A stretch of DNA of 64,000 nt, from contig JADJMO010000017.1 of assembly GCA_016709545.1 (NCBI GenBank), forward strand, positions 26,833 through 90,832, written 5' to 3'. Positions 43,540 through 51,758 of this stretch are shown in pieces; the first letter of the stretch is position 1; each line of letters starts with the position of its first letter. The stretch is from Myxococcales bacterium. Lineage in GTDB: Bacteria; Myxococcota_A; Polyangia; Polyangiales; JADJMO01. The position numbers were made by a program, and so were the translations under genes. Under the pieces are notes generated by a model. The model did no database searches and was not told the origin of the DNA. It worked only from the letters and a program-made list of their open reading frames with translations.

Positions 43540-44991
43540 TCAGCCCTCCGCCCCGAACCACCGCGTCAGCGCGTCCGAGAGGCCCGCGTCCGTCCCTTCG
43601 CCCACCCACGCGACGTACCCGTCCGGCCGGATCAACACCGCGCGCGGCGCCGCCACCGTCCCCACCACCGGCAGCGCCCACGTCCCCTCGTACCGCGCCT
43701 CCACCCGTCGCACGCGCGCCGCCCACCCACCGAGGTCCAGCCCACCCGCGAGATCCAGCAGCACCGGCCGCGCCGCGTGCAGCAGCGCGAACACCCGCTG
43801 CGGTCCGCTCTCCGTCTCCACCTCGGGATCCGGCATGCGTCGCCCGAGCAGCGGGTGTCCCCCGCCGAGGTCGTAGTGCACGTCGAGCCCCGACAGGAGC
43901 CCCGCGAACCGCCGACGCGGCTCGTCCAGCTGGAGCAGCTGCGCCATCGCGCCCTGCAGCGCCTTCGTCCGCGCGTCGCCGCGGTGCAGCGCCATCGCCG
44001 CCATCGTGTTCTCCAGCACCCGCGCGCCCACCGGGTGTCGCTCCGCGTGGTAGCTGTCGAGCAGGTCGTCCTTCGCCCTGCCGTGGACCACTTGCGCGAG
44101 CTTCCACCCGAGGTTCACCGCGTCGTGCACCCCGAGGTTCAGGCCCTGCCCGCCCGCCGGGGCGTGCACGTGCGCCGCGTCGCCCGCCAGCAGCACGCGG
44201 CCCTTGCGATACGACGCCGCCTGTCGCGTCGCGTCCGTGAACCGCGAGAGCCACGTGACGCCGTGCACGCCGAAGTCCGTCCCGTAGACGCTCACCAGCG
44301 CCTCGCGCAGCTCGTCCATCGTCGGCGCATCCCCGGTGCGGACCTGCGGCTCCGTCGACAGGATGCGCACCCGCTTCCCCTCGAGCTTGCTCACGCCGTG
44401 GATGCCGCGGTCGTCGCGACGCACGCCCCACTCCGGCTCGTCGGTCGTCTCGCCCTCCGCGATCAGGCAGCTCGTCGAGGCCTCCCACCCCGGGAACTCG
44501 ATGCCGGCCTGCTTGCGCACGAGGCTGCGCCCGCCGTCGCACCCCACGAGCCAGCGCGCGCGCAGCGTCCGACCGTCCGACAGCGCGACGTCGACGCCCT
44601 CGTCGTGCTCTGCGAAGCCCGTCACCTCGCACGCGCGGTGGACCGGCACGCCGAGCTCCTCGACCCAGTCGGCGAGGATGCGCTCGATGCGGTCCTGGAA
44701 CAGCGCGAGGCCGTAGTTGTGGCGCGTCGGAAAATCGCTGATGTCGAGCGGGATCAGCGCGAACCCGGCGACCTGCATGACCTTTCCCTGCGAGAGGAAG
44801 CGCTCCGCGACCCCGCGCTGGTCGAGCAGCTCGATCGTGCGCGCGTGCAGGCCGCCCGCGCGCGAGCCGGCGAGATCCTGGTTCGGGCGCCGCTCGACAA
44901 TGGCGACATCGACGCGCGCCAGCGCGAGCTCGGCGGCCAGCATCAGTCCCGTAGGACCTCCTCCCGCAATCACCACGGCGTGTTCGCTCAT
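43540..44991 (-). CDS. FAD-dependent aromatic-ring monooxygenase
   Basis: The 483-residue flavin hydroxylase starts at ATG 44991, because the GxGxxG motif (VVIAGGGPTGLMLAAELALA) must lie at the very N-terminus. It has the DG motif GCDGGRSLVRKQAG and the GD motif GRVLLAGDAAHVHAPAGGQG. The C-terminal thioredoxin-like domain region ends in VLIRPDGYVAWVGE. The group includes pentachlorophenol, phenol and polyketide hydroxylases and rifampicin monooxygenase. NAD(P)H and O2 are used to hydroxylate an aromatic substrate, unknown here. Nothing adjacent is a clear partner. Confidence 0.93.
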   Translation of the reverse strand: MSEHAVVIAGGGPTGLMLAAELALARVDVAIVERRPNQDLAGSRAGGLHARTIELLDQRGVAERFLSQGKVMQVAGFALIPLDISDFPTRHNYGLALFQDRIERILADWVEELGVPVHRACEVTGFAEHDEGVDVALSDGRTLRARWLVGCDGGRSLVRKQAGIEFPGWEASTSCLIAEGETTDEPEWGVRRDDRGIHGVSKLEGKRVRILSTEPQVRTGDAPTMDELREALVSVYGTDFGVHGVTWLSRFTDATRQAASYRKGRVLLAGDAAHVHAPAGGQGLNLGVHDAVNLGWKLAQVVHGRAKDDLLDSYHAERHPVGARVLENTMAAMALHRGDARTKALQGAMAQLLQLDEPRRRFAGLLSGLDVHYDLGGGHPLLGRRMPDPEVETESGPQRVFALLHAARPVLLDLAGGLDLGGWAARVRRVEARYEGTWALPVVGTVAAPRAVLIRPDGYVAWVGEGTDAGLSDALTRWFGAEG

Positions 44992-45163
44992 GTCGTGCAC
45001 GGTACGGCATGAAATAGGGCTTGCCGCAAGCCCCATGCTCTGGCATACGTTGGAAATGGCAGGAGGCGCCGATCGCGCCCCGCCCAGGTTGCGCGGCAAC
45101 GGCGATTGATCGAGCCGCGATCACTCGCTCATTGTGCGCTCGACCCGCGGTAGGATCCCCGAG

Positions 45164-46093
45164 GTGACTGTCCTCGACTCCCCGCTCGGCAAGCGTCTCC
45201 TCTCCTGCGAACGCATCCTCCTCGCCGGCGCCGGCGGCGGATACGACGTGTTCTGCGGCCTCCCGCTCTACTTCGCGCTCCGCGACGCGGGCAAGGCGGT
45301 CTCGCTCGCCAACCTGAGCTTCACCTACCTCGGCGGCACCGACGTGTCGTTCGTCCTCCCGCACCTCGCGCGCGTGGAGGGCTCGACGCGCGGCTGCGAC
45401 AGCTACTTCCCCGAACGCTACCTCGCGGAGCTGCTCGGCATCCCCGTGTGGGCGATCGAGAAGGTCGGCGTCGCGCCCGTGCGCGAGGCGTACCGGCACC
45501 TGGTCCGCACGCTCGATCTGGACGCGATCGTGCTCGTCGACGGCGGCACCGACATCCTGATGCGCGGCGACGAGGCGGGCCTCGGCACCCCCGCCGAGGA
45601 CGTGACCAGCCTGGCCGCCGTGCACGGCCTCGACGTCGGCACCAAGCTGGTCACCTGCCTCGGGTTCGGGATCGACGCCTTCCACGGCGTCTGTCACGCG
45701 CACTTCCTGGAGGACGTCGCGGCGCTGGTCCGCGAGGGCGCGTTCCTCGGCGCGCAGACCCTGCTCGCCGACTGGCCCGAGGTCGAGCGTTACCGGAAGG
45801 CGGTCGCGTGGGTCCACGAGCGGATGCAGCCGAGCATCGTCAACGCCTCCATCGTCTCGGCCATCGAGGGTCACTTCGGCGATCACCAGACGACCGATCG
45901 GACCAGGGGCTCCGAGCTGTTCATCAACCCGCTCATGAGCCTCTTCTGGGGGTTCGAGCTCGACGCCGTCGCGCGGCGCTCCCTCTACCTGCGCGACCTC
46001 GAGGGCACCCAGTCGATCTGGGACGTGCAGGCGATCATCGAGGGCTTCCGCAAGGGGATCTCGAGCAAGCCGCGCGCGCCGATCCCGGTGTGA
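45164..46093 (+). CDS. DUF1152 family protein
   Basis: I prefer GTG 45164 (VTVLDSPLGKRLLSC), with AGGA about 9 bases upstream, over GTG 45134; this gives 309 residues. The DUF1152 signature is clear: RILLAGAGGGYDVFCGLPLY, then NLSFTYLGGTDV, VLVDGGTDILMRGDEAGLGT and LVTCLGFGIDAFHGV. The Gly-rich start looks like a nucleotide site, but the biochemical role of the family is unknown. It converges with the next gene (13-base gap). Confidence 0.9.
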   Translation: MTVLDSPLGKRLLSCERILLAGAGGGYDVFCGLPLYFALRDAGKAVSLANLSFTYLGGTDVSFVLPHLARVEGSTRGCDSYFPERYLAELLGIPVWAIEKVGVAPVREAYRHLVRTLDLDAIVLVDGGTDILMRGDEAGLGTPAEDVTSLAAVHGLDVGTKLVTCLGFGIDAFHGVCHAHFLEDVAALVREGAFLGAQTLLADWPEVERYRKAVAWVHERMQPSIVNASIVSAIEGHFGDHQTTDRTRGSELFINPLMSLFWGFELDAVARRSLYLRDLEGTQSIWDVQAIIEGFRKGISSKPRAPIPV

Positions 46094-46106
46094 CGCCGCA
46101 GCCTCG

Positions 46107-46724
46107 CTAGGCCCAGCTCGCCTTGTACACGAACGTGTTGGAGGAGTGCGGGCTCGTGAGCTCCGTGACGATCACGCGTCGACAGAACAGCCCGAGGCCC
46201 GCGATCACCATCCCGCGCCACGCGTTGCGGAAGTACGGGATGGCCACGAGCGGGATCCCGAAGTTCTCGACGCGCGCGTCCTTGGGGCCGATGCGGACGA
46301 TGCGCGTGTCCGACCCGCGGAAGATGCGCTCGCGGAGCTTGGGGTAGATCGAGAGCGCCGTCCAAGGCGTGGCGCCGCCCCCCTTCGCGAGGCGGAAGAT
46401 CACGCCCAGCAGGCTCGCCTGCACCCGCACGCCGACATCGCTCCCGATGGCGACCTGCTCCGCCGCTGCGAGTCCGAGCGCGTCGACCGCGCGGTAGTGG
46501 GCCACGGCGAGGTCGATGGGCACCCACGAGCCAGCCACGATCGTCTGGACCGTCATGTGCAGCTCGGGTGGGAGATGCTTGTAGTAGGTGTCGGAGAGCC
46601 CGCGCTCACGCAGCGCCAGCAGCGACGCGCTCACCAGCGTCGACCGGATCCCGGTACACGTCATCACCTCGGAGACCGCGCCCGCGCGGAGCGGCACCAC
46701 GATCTCCTCCCTCTCGAGTGGCAC
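46107..46724 (-). CDS. Hypothetical protein, possibly of a myxobacterial paralogous family
   Basis: A 205-residue protein with an N-terminal helical part (GIRSTLVSASLLALRERGLS) and a beta-rich C-terminal half (RIVRIGPKDARVENFGIPLV, GMVIAGLGLFCRRVIVTEL). The layout reminds me of the about 200-residue Myxococcota-specific family DUF2378, which has a haem/NO-sensor-like fold, but the match is weak. No signal peptide. It starts near a 316-base gap shared with the divergent hydrolase gene. Confidence 0.72.
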   Translation of the reverse strand: MPLEREEIVVPLRAGAVSEVMTCTGIRSTLVSASLLALRERGLSDTYYKHLPPELHMTVQTIVAGSWVPIDLAVAHYRAVDALGLAAAEQVAIGSDVGVRVQASLLGVIFRLAKGGGATPWTALSIYPKLRERIFRGSDTRIVRIGPKDARVENFGIPLVAIPYFRNAWRGMVIAGLGLFCRRVIVTELTSPHSSNTFVYKASWA

Positions 46725-47040
46725 CCTTCGAGGATACGTCGCGCGAGTTCGGCGAGGAAGCGACTACGGGCTGTGGCGGACCGCGCGTCGCGAAGTGGCT
46801 GACGTCGACCTCCATGTCGTTCACCGACGGATCGCCTTCGTCGCCGGCCCAGCAGCCGAACACCTCGACTGGCTGTAGCGCCGCACGAGGTGCATCGGAG
46901 CGCCGCACTTGCGGGCCCGTCGCCGACCTCGACGGCGATCGCGCGACTGGCACAGCCGATGCGCGTCCCGGATCGTGGCCTCGGTCGAGCGACGCACACG
47001 GCCTCCCTTCGAGCCGCCTCGAGAGGAGGGCGCCGGCTTC
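46725..47040. other. Intergenic gap between divergent genes
   Basis: No frame on either strand in this 316-base gap has convincing coding character, hydrophobic start or familiar motif. It presumably contains the promoters of the two divergent genes. I found no clear inverted repeat or terminator in it. Confidence 0.5.
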
Positions 47041-47886
47041 ATGGAGGGCGCCGGTGGCGTCCGACTCTACGTCGCGATCCGCGTCCCCGCGGACCCGTGG
47101 GGCGTCGTCGACTTCGTGCTCGGCCCCGAGATCCGCGCCACCGAACCCTATCCGAGGTTCGCGGCGGCGTTGCACGCGGCCGGCCTCGCGACCGTCACCC
47201 TCCACCCACGCGGGTCCGGCTTCTCCGACGGCGTGCGCGGAGACCTCGCGGATCCCCGAGGGATCCTCGACGATCTCCTTCGGGGGCTCGCCCGAGCGCG
47301 GAGCGCGTGCTCCGACCAGCCCGTGTTCCTGTTCGGCCACAGCGCCGGCGGCGCGCTCGCGTTGCAGGTCGCGGCGAAGACGAAGGCCCCGCTCGCGGGA
47401 CTGGTCTTGATCAACCCCGCGTATCGATGGACGTACGCCAAGGGCCTGGGCCCCACCCTCCGGGACTACGTCACGTTCGCGTTCGACGCCGTCTTCCGGC
47501 GGTCGGCGCTCACGGTCGACATGAACCGCAACCCCTCCGCGGTGGAGCACCCTGCCGATCGCGAGGAAGCGCTCGCGATGCAGCGCGATCCGCTGGTCGT
47601 GCGTCACTTCAGCCTGCGTTACATGCTCGCGCAGCGGGCCGTCATGAACGCCTGCGCGAGGAACGCCGCCGCGACCGACGCGCCGCTGCTCCTGGTACAG
47701 GGCGCGAAGGACGCGCTCCTCGACCCCCGCGGCAACGACGAGATCCTCGCCGCGGCGTGCGCGGCGGACAAGACGAAGCTCGTCGCGGACGAAGGCGGGC
47801 ACGGAGCGAGCGCGGTGGAGACGAGGGTCGACGAGATCGTCGCCTGGCTCTGCCGACACCGAACCACGATAGGAGACCGGCCATGA
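47041..47886 (+). CDS. Alpha/beta hydrolase (lysophospholipase-like)
   Basis: A 281-residue hydrolase from ATG 47041. The order is VTLHPRGSGFSDG (oxyanion/early loop), the nucleophile elbow GHSAGGALAL, LVLINPAYRWTY, acid region LVQGAKDALLD and base ADEGGHGAS. It is of the serine aminopeptidase/monoglyceride-lipase group. The following dehydrogenase gene starts within its stop (ATGA at 47883-47886), so they are one operon and may act on the same lipid-like or ester substrate. No signal peptide. Confidence 0.9.
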   Translation: MEGAGGVRLYVAIRVPADPWGVVDFVLGPEIRATEPYPRFAAALHAAGLATVTLHPRGSGFSDGVRGDLADPRGILDDLLRGLARARSACSDQPVFLFGHSAGGALALQVAAKTKAPLAGLVLINPAYRWTYAKGLGPTLRDYVTFAFDAVFRRSALTVDMNRNPSAVEHPADREEALAMQRDPLVVRHFSLRYMLAQRAVMNACARNAAATDAPLLLVQGAKDALLDPRGNDEILAAACAADKTKLVADEGGHGASAVETRVDEIVAWLCRHRTTIGDRP

Positions 47887-48623
47887 CCACGCGACCCACC
47901 GTCCTTCTCGTCGGGGGCACCGGACGCACCGGCGGGCGGGTGCTGCGAGAGCTCCTCGCTCGCGACGTCCACGTGCGGGCCGTCGCGCGATCGAGAGCGA
48001 GGCTCCCCGCCAGCAGCGCGGGGCACCCGAACCTGACCGTCACCGAGGCGAGCCTCCTCACCCTGCGGGAGGACGAGCTGCAGCAGCTCGTGCGCGGCTG
48101 CGACGCGGTGGTCTCCTGCCTCGGCCACGTCCTCGACTTCAAGGGCATCTTCGGGCCGCCGCGCGACCTCGTGACCCAGGCGACCACGCGCCTCTGCCGC
48201 GCGGTCGAGGCGGTGGGCGGACCTACGCCGGTGAAGTTCGTGCTCATGAGCAGCGTCTCGGTCCATCGGTCGCGCGACCTCGACGCGCGCCGTGGCTCGC
48301 TCGAGCGGGCGTTCCTCGCGGTGCTGCGTAGGCTCGTCCCTCCGGCCGCGGACAACCAGCGCGCCGCCGACTTCCTGCGCACGCAGATCGGCCCCGAGAA
48401 CCCCGCCGTCCGCTGGGTCGTCGTCCGACCGGACACGCTCCTCGACGGCGACGTCACGCCGTACGCACTCCACGAGGCGCTCGTGGACAGCCTCTTCGAG
48501 CCGGGTAGCACCCGCATGGCCAACGTCGCCCACTTCATGGCCGAGCTCGTGACGAACCCGGAGACCTGGTCCGCGTGGGCGTCGAAGCTGCCTGTGATCG
48601 TCGACGCCCCGCCGCGGAGCTGA
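47883..48623 (+). CDS. NAD(P)-binding atypical short-chain dehydrogenase/reductase
   Basis: The 246-residue protein has the N-terminal motif VLLVGGTGRTGGRVLRELLA (G-x-x-G-x-x-G), VRAVARSRARLP, CDAVVSCLGHVLDF and VKFVLMSSVSVHRS, typical of NmrA/atypical SDR proteins. No YxxxK catalytic pair is evident, so it may be a sensor or an atypical reductase. Translation is coupled to the upstream hydrolase (ATGA). It ends 6 bases from a convergent gene. Confidence 0.9.
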   Translation: MTTRPTVLLVGGTGRTGGRVLRELLARDVHVRAVARSRARLPASSAGHPNLTVTEASLLTLREDELQQLVRGCDAVVSCLGHVLDFKGIFGPPRDLVTQATTRLCRAVEAVGGPTPVKFVLMSSVSVHRSRDLDARRGSLERAFLAVLRRLVPPAADNQRAADFLRTQIGPENPAVRWVVVRPDTLLDGDVTPYALHEALVDSLFEPGSTRMANVAHFMAELVTNPETWSAWASKLPVIVDAPPRS

Positions 48624-48629
48624 GCCGGG

Positions 48630-49124
48630 TCAGCGAGCGGCGCGCTTCTTGGCCTTCGGCTTGTCTGCAGGGGGCGACTTCTTCGTGGCCTTCGGCTTCT
48701 CGGAGCTCGTCTTGGCGGGCTTCTTGGCGGCCGCGTTCTGCGCCACGGCGGCGCGGAACAGCGCCTTCAGGGCGGCCTCGTCGATCTCGTCGCCCTCGCG
48801 CACGTCGATCGCGCGACGCACGTTCCCCTCGAGGCTCGAGTTGAAGAGGCCCTTCGGGTCCTTCAGGGAGGCGCCCTTGGCGAACGTCATCTTCACCGCG
48901 GCCTTGTAGGTCTCGCCCGTGCACACGATGCCGTCGTGCGACCAGACAGGGATCCCCCACTTCCACTCCTCGAGGATCTCCGGATCCGCTTCCTTGATCA
49001 GTACGCGAATCTGGCCGAGAATCTCGCCGCGCCAGTCGTCGAGATCGGCGATCTTCTTGCTGATCAATTGCGACGCGGACTCGCCTTCGGGGATGGTCGT
49101 GGAGCGCTTCATCGAGGTGCGCAT
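48630..49124 (-). CDS. DUF1801 protein with basic C-terminal tail
   Basis: A 164-residue protein with the DUF1801 core (LDDWRGEILGQIRVLIKEAD, EEWKWGIPVWSHDGIVC, KAAVKMTFAKGASL) up to about residue 130. A Lys/Ala/Pro-rich tail follows (KPAKTSSEKPKATKKSPP ... KKRAAR) like histone H1 C-termini. ATG 49112 is a possible alternative start. The tail suggests nucleic-acid binding. The family is small-ligand or YdhG-like with unknown function. It is convergent with the SDR gene and divergent from the AraC gene. Confidence 0.88.
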   Translation of the reverse strand: MRTSMKRSTTIPEGESASQLISKKIADLDDWRGEILGQIRVLIKEADPEILEEWKWGIPVWSHDGIVCTGETYKAAVKMTFAKGASLKDPKGLFNSSLEGNVRRAIDVREGDEIDEAALKALFRAAVAQNAAAKKPAKTSSEKPKATKKSPPADKPKAKKRAAR

Positions 49125-49192
49125 CCTATATCCCAGCCGCGCGATCCTGTCCGCTTCCGGCGAGGGCGAGATTCTGCCAGGATCCCTCGCCC

Positions 49193-49669
49193 GTGAGCCA
49201 GGACCCCGAGCTGTTGCGGCGCCTCCTCCGGGCGAAGGACCGCATGGACGCCGCCTCGCACGAGGAGTGGCCGGTCCGGCGCCTCGGGCGGGTGAGCGGC
49301 GTCTCCGAGGCCCACTTCGCGCGGTCGTTCAAGGAGGCCTTCGGCATCCCGCCGCACCGGTACCTGCTCACGCGGCGGATCGAGCGGGCGACGGCGCTGC
49401 TGCGCGACACCGACCTCCCGATCACGGACGTCGCCTTCCAGACCGGGTGGAGCAGCCTGGGCACGTTCGGGCGCACGTTCCGCGACGTCACCGGCGAGAG
49501 CCCCGGGGAGTTCCGCGCCCGCGTGAGGGTCGGCCCCTCCCCGCTCCCGCACGTCCCGCTGTGCTTCGTCGCCGCGGCCCACCGGCCCGACCTCACGATC
49601 GCAGTTTCGGAGAAGCGACGGCAGGACGAGGGCGATACGGATCGGACGCAACCAACGGAGGTCCCATGA
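49193..49669 (+). CDS. AraC-family transcriptional regulator
   Basis: A 158-residue protein (GTG start) with the AraC double helix-turn-helix placed unusually at the N-terminus: RLGRVSGVSEAHFARSFKEA, GIPPHRYLLTRRIERATALL, PITDVAFQTGWSSLGTFGRT. A short C-terminal region remains with no ligand domain of normal size. Its TGA overlaps the ATG of the next gene (ATGA at 49666-49669), so it likely regulates or is co-expressed with that glyoxalase-fold protein. Confidence 0.92.
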   Translation: MSQDPELLRRLLRAKDRMDAASHEEWPVRRLGRVSGVSEAHFARSFKEAFGIPPHRYLLTRRIERATALLRDTDLPITDVAFQTGWSSLGTFGRTFRDVTGESPGEFRARVRVGPSPLPHVPLCFVAAAHRPDLTIAVSEKRRQDEGDTDRTQPTEVP

Positions 49670-50073
49670 GCCAAGGTGTCGGGGTGGTCGGTCTGTATGT
49701 TCGCGATCAGGACGAAGCGGTCGAGTTCTACGTCGGGAAGCTGGGATTCCAGATCCACACCGACGTGCGCAACGGCGACTACCGCTGGCTCACGGTGCAG
49801 CACCCGGACCAGCCGTCGTTCCAGCTCGGCCTGTTCAAGCCGGAGTCGCCGGCGCTCGACGCCAGGACCGCGCAGACGCTGCGGGAGGTCGTGGCCAAGG
49901 GCGGCATGCCGCCGCTGGTCCTGAACGTCGACGATTGCCGCGGCGCCTACGAGCGCATGCGCGCCGCGGGCGTCGAGTTCACGCAGGAGCCGACCGAGCG
50001 GTACGGCAACGTGGACGCCGGCTTCCGGGATCCCTCGGGCAACGGCTGGAAGATGATCCAGAGCCGCCGCTGA
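49666..50073 (+). CDS. VOC/glyoxalase-fold protein
   Basis: A 135-residue vicinal-oxygen-chelate protein: VGLYVRDQDEAVEFYVGKLG, PPLVLNVDDCRGAYERMRAA and VDAGFRDPSGNGWKMIQ with the usual F-x-D-P-x-G-N end. A GGAGG ribosome-binding site precedes the ATG. Such proteins next to an AraC gene of this short type often function in resistance or metabolism of small molecules; the substrate is unknown. Confidence 0.92.
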   Translation: MSQGVGVVGLYVRDQDEAVEFYVGKLGFQIHTDVRNGDYRWLTVQHPDQPSFQLGLFKPESPALDARTAQTLREVVAKGGMPPLVLNVDDCRGAYERMRAAGVEFTQEPTERYGNVDAGFRDPSGNGWKMIQSRR

Positions 50074-50100
50074 CAGCGTCGCCTTCCGGCGCCGACCGAG

Positions 50101-50247
50101 AGGGGGTCTCCCGATTTCGCACGAAGGTCAAAGATCCTTTGACCTTCGTGTGAAGCGCCTCGATTCAAGACTTTGTGGCAGCCACTCGTGCTCGTCGCAC
50201 GAAGGTCAAAGATTCTTTGACGTTCGTGTGGAATCGCGAGACCCCCT
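50101..50247. repeat. Nested palindromic repeat element (BIME-like)
   Basis: The 147-base element is itself a large imperfect inverted repeat of about 52-base halves: AGGGGGTCTCCCGATTTC at the left end matches the complement of the right end (AGGGGGTCTCGCGATTCC). Each half contains its own hairpin. Left: CACGAAGGTCAAAG (50120-50133), loop ATC, CTTTGACCTTCGTG (50137-50150), perfect. Right: 50198-50211 with 50215-50228, loop ATT, one mismatch. It lies between two convergent genes and may also act as a bidirectional terminator. The form resembles REP/BIME or MITE-like elements. Confidence 0.85.
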
Positions 50248-50283
50248 ACCCCAACCGCGGCCCCGCTGCCGCGGGCGACCGAC

Positions 50284-51015
50284 TCACTCGGCGTCCAGGT
50301 CCACCAGGCGGAGGTCGATCTCGAGCGTCCCGCCGAGGATCTTGGCGTAGGGCCGCGTGAGCTCGATGGCCTCATCGAAGCTGGCGAGCTCCATGATCGA
50401 GAACCCGCCGAGCAGCTCCTTCGACTCCGTGAACGGTCCGTCGAACACGCGCAGATCGTGGTTCTGGAACACGAGCCGCCTGGCCTGCGCGCTCGGCTTC
50501 AGCGCGAGCGTGTTCCCGAGCACGCCGGCCTTCGCCATCTCGGTCCTGAGCCGCGTGAGCTCCGCCTTCACCTTGGGGCTCCGGCCGCCGGCCTCGCTCG
50601 CCGCGTCCGCCTTGTCGATCAGGAGCAGCTGCAGCGGCGCGTCGGGCGGCTCCGGCATGAGGCCGAGGTCCCACGGTTCGCTCAGCTTGCCGAGCTCGAT
50701 CTCGCCGTCGCCGAGGATCTTCCCGTAGCGCTCCGCCCAGCCGATCGCCTCCTCGCGCGTCTTCACCTTGAGGACCAGCGTCGCGGTCGGCAGCTCGTGC
50801 TCCCCGCGGTAGGGGCCGTGCTTCACGGTGGCGCGCCCGTCGCGGAACACGAGGCGCGTGCGGTACTTGCTGCCGCGGAGGCCCGCGCCGTCGAGGAACC
50901 GGCCCGCCTTGGCGTGCTCGCCGATGAACGCGCCCATCTGCTCGATGATCTCCTTCGTGGGCACCTCGCCGGCTTCGGTGTGCGGGTCGTTCTTGTGCAT
51001 CATCATGAAACGCAT
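50284..51015 (-). CDS. Tandem YCII-domain protein
   Basis: A 243-residue protein from ATG 51015 with two YCII/DGPF-like domains. The first (RFMMMHKNDPHTEAGEVPTK ... VKHGPYRGEHE) has the family start, and the second carries LRVFDGPFTESKELLGGF, the D-G-P-F motif. YCII domains have a ferredoxin-like fold with a His/Asp pair; they often accompany ECF sigma factors, but none is seen next to this gene. The TetR gene lies 104 bases upstream on the same strand. Confidence 0.9.
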   Translation of the reverse strand: MRFMMMHKNDPHTEAGEVPTKEIIEQMGAFIGEHAKAGRFLDGAGLRGSKYRTRLVFRDGRATVKHGPYRGEHELPTATLVLKVKTREEAIGWAERYGKILGDGEIELGKLSEPWDLGLMPEPPDAPLQLLLIDKADAASEAGGRSPKVKAELTRLRTEMAKAGVLGNTLALKPSAQARRLVFQNHDLRVFDGPFTESKELLGGFSIMELASFDEAIELTRPYAKILGGTLEIDLRLVDLDAE

Positions 51016-51119
51016 GGGGGCTCCTTCGGGCCGGCACGTGCCGAGCGCCTTCGAGGAGACGACGGACGGCTCGACGGGGGATCGACCGGGGCGGGCGATC
51101 TTTCTGTAAGTAGCGGAAG

Positions 51120-51683
51120 TTACGCCAGATTGCCTGCAAGGAGGAGCGCCCGCGCGCTCTTTCGCGCGGACGCGAGCACCGCCCGCCGCGCCGCCTCGCT
51201 CTCGAGTCCGCGCGCGATCATGACCGCGCCCACGCACTGGGTGAGCACCGCCGAAGCGACCGCGCGATCGCCGATCTTCTCCGCCAGCACGTCGGTCACC
51301 TCGGCGAGCGCGCGCTCGAACGCCCCGCGTGTCTCCGCCGAGCCCCGCCCGACCTCGGCCGCGAGCGTGGGCAGCACGCAGCCGATCTCGGGGTTCCGGA
51401 CGTGGGTCATGCTGAGGTAGGCGTCGAGCGCGAACAGCAGCTGCTCGTTCGTCTCGATCGCCGCGAACCGCGCGCGCGTCGTCGCGAGCTCGGCCTCGAC
51501 GATCGCCGCGAGCAGCTCGTCCTTGCCGGCGAAGTGCCGGTAGAACGCGCCGCTCGTCATCCCCGCCACGCGGGCGAGATCGTCGACGCCGCTCCGGGCG
51601 AAGCCCTCCCGCTTGGCGAGCGCGCCGCCTTCACGGACGAGCCTGGCGCGGGTCTCGGCGCGGTGACCGGGCGGGTAGCGCAT
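51120..51683 (-). CDS. TetR-family regulator
   Basis: A 187-residue repressor with the helix-turn-helix at residues about 25-50 (SGVDDLARVAGMTSGAFYRH, FAGKDELLAAIVEAEL) and a C-terminal ligand domain with Cys residues (IGCVLPTLAAEVG, VLTQCVGAVMIARGL). It is divergent from the molybdopterin oxidoreductase gene with 75 bases between starts. A 12-base inverted repeat in that gap is a likely operator, so it probably represses both genes. Confidence 0.93.
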   Translation of the reverse strand: MRYPPGHRAETRARLVREGGALAKREGFARSGVDDLARVAGMTSGAFYRHFAGKDELLAAIVEAELATTRARFAAIETNEQLLFALDAYLSMTHVRNPEIGCVLPTLAAEVGRGSAETRGAFERALAEVTDVLAEKIGDRAVASAVLTQCVGAVMIARGLESEAARRAVLASARKSARALLLAGNLA

Positions 51684-51698
51684 CGGGTCCTCATAAGA

Positions 51699-51710
51699 TA
51701 ACGTTCGTTA
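51699..51710. promoter_or_regulatory. Probable TetR operator
   Basis: TAACG TT CGTTA forms a 5+5 inverted repeat in an AT-rich patch between the divergent TetR and oxidoreductase genes, 16 bases from the TetR start. TetR operators are typically short palindromes in this place. Confidence 0.55.
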
Positions 51711-51758
51711 CCCAAGCCGTCCAGCCCACCCGCCCCGTCAACCCGTCGAGGAGTCCGC

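Noticed and set aside
46725..47040. N-terminal extension of the hydrolase or a small gene in the gap
   Set aside because: Candidate frames are Arg-rich without signal or motifs, and the hydrolase has a good start at 47041.
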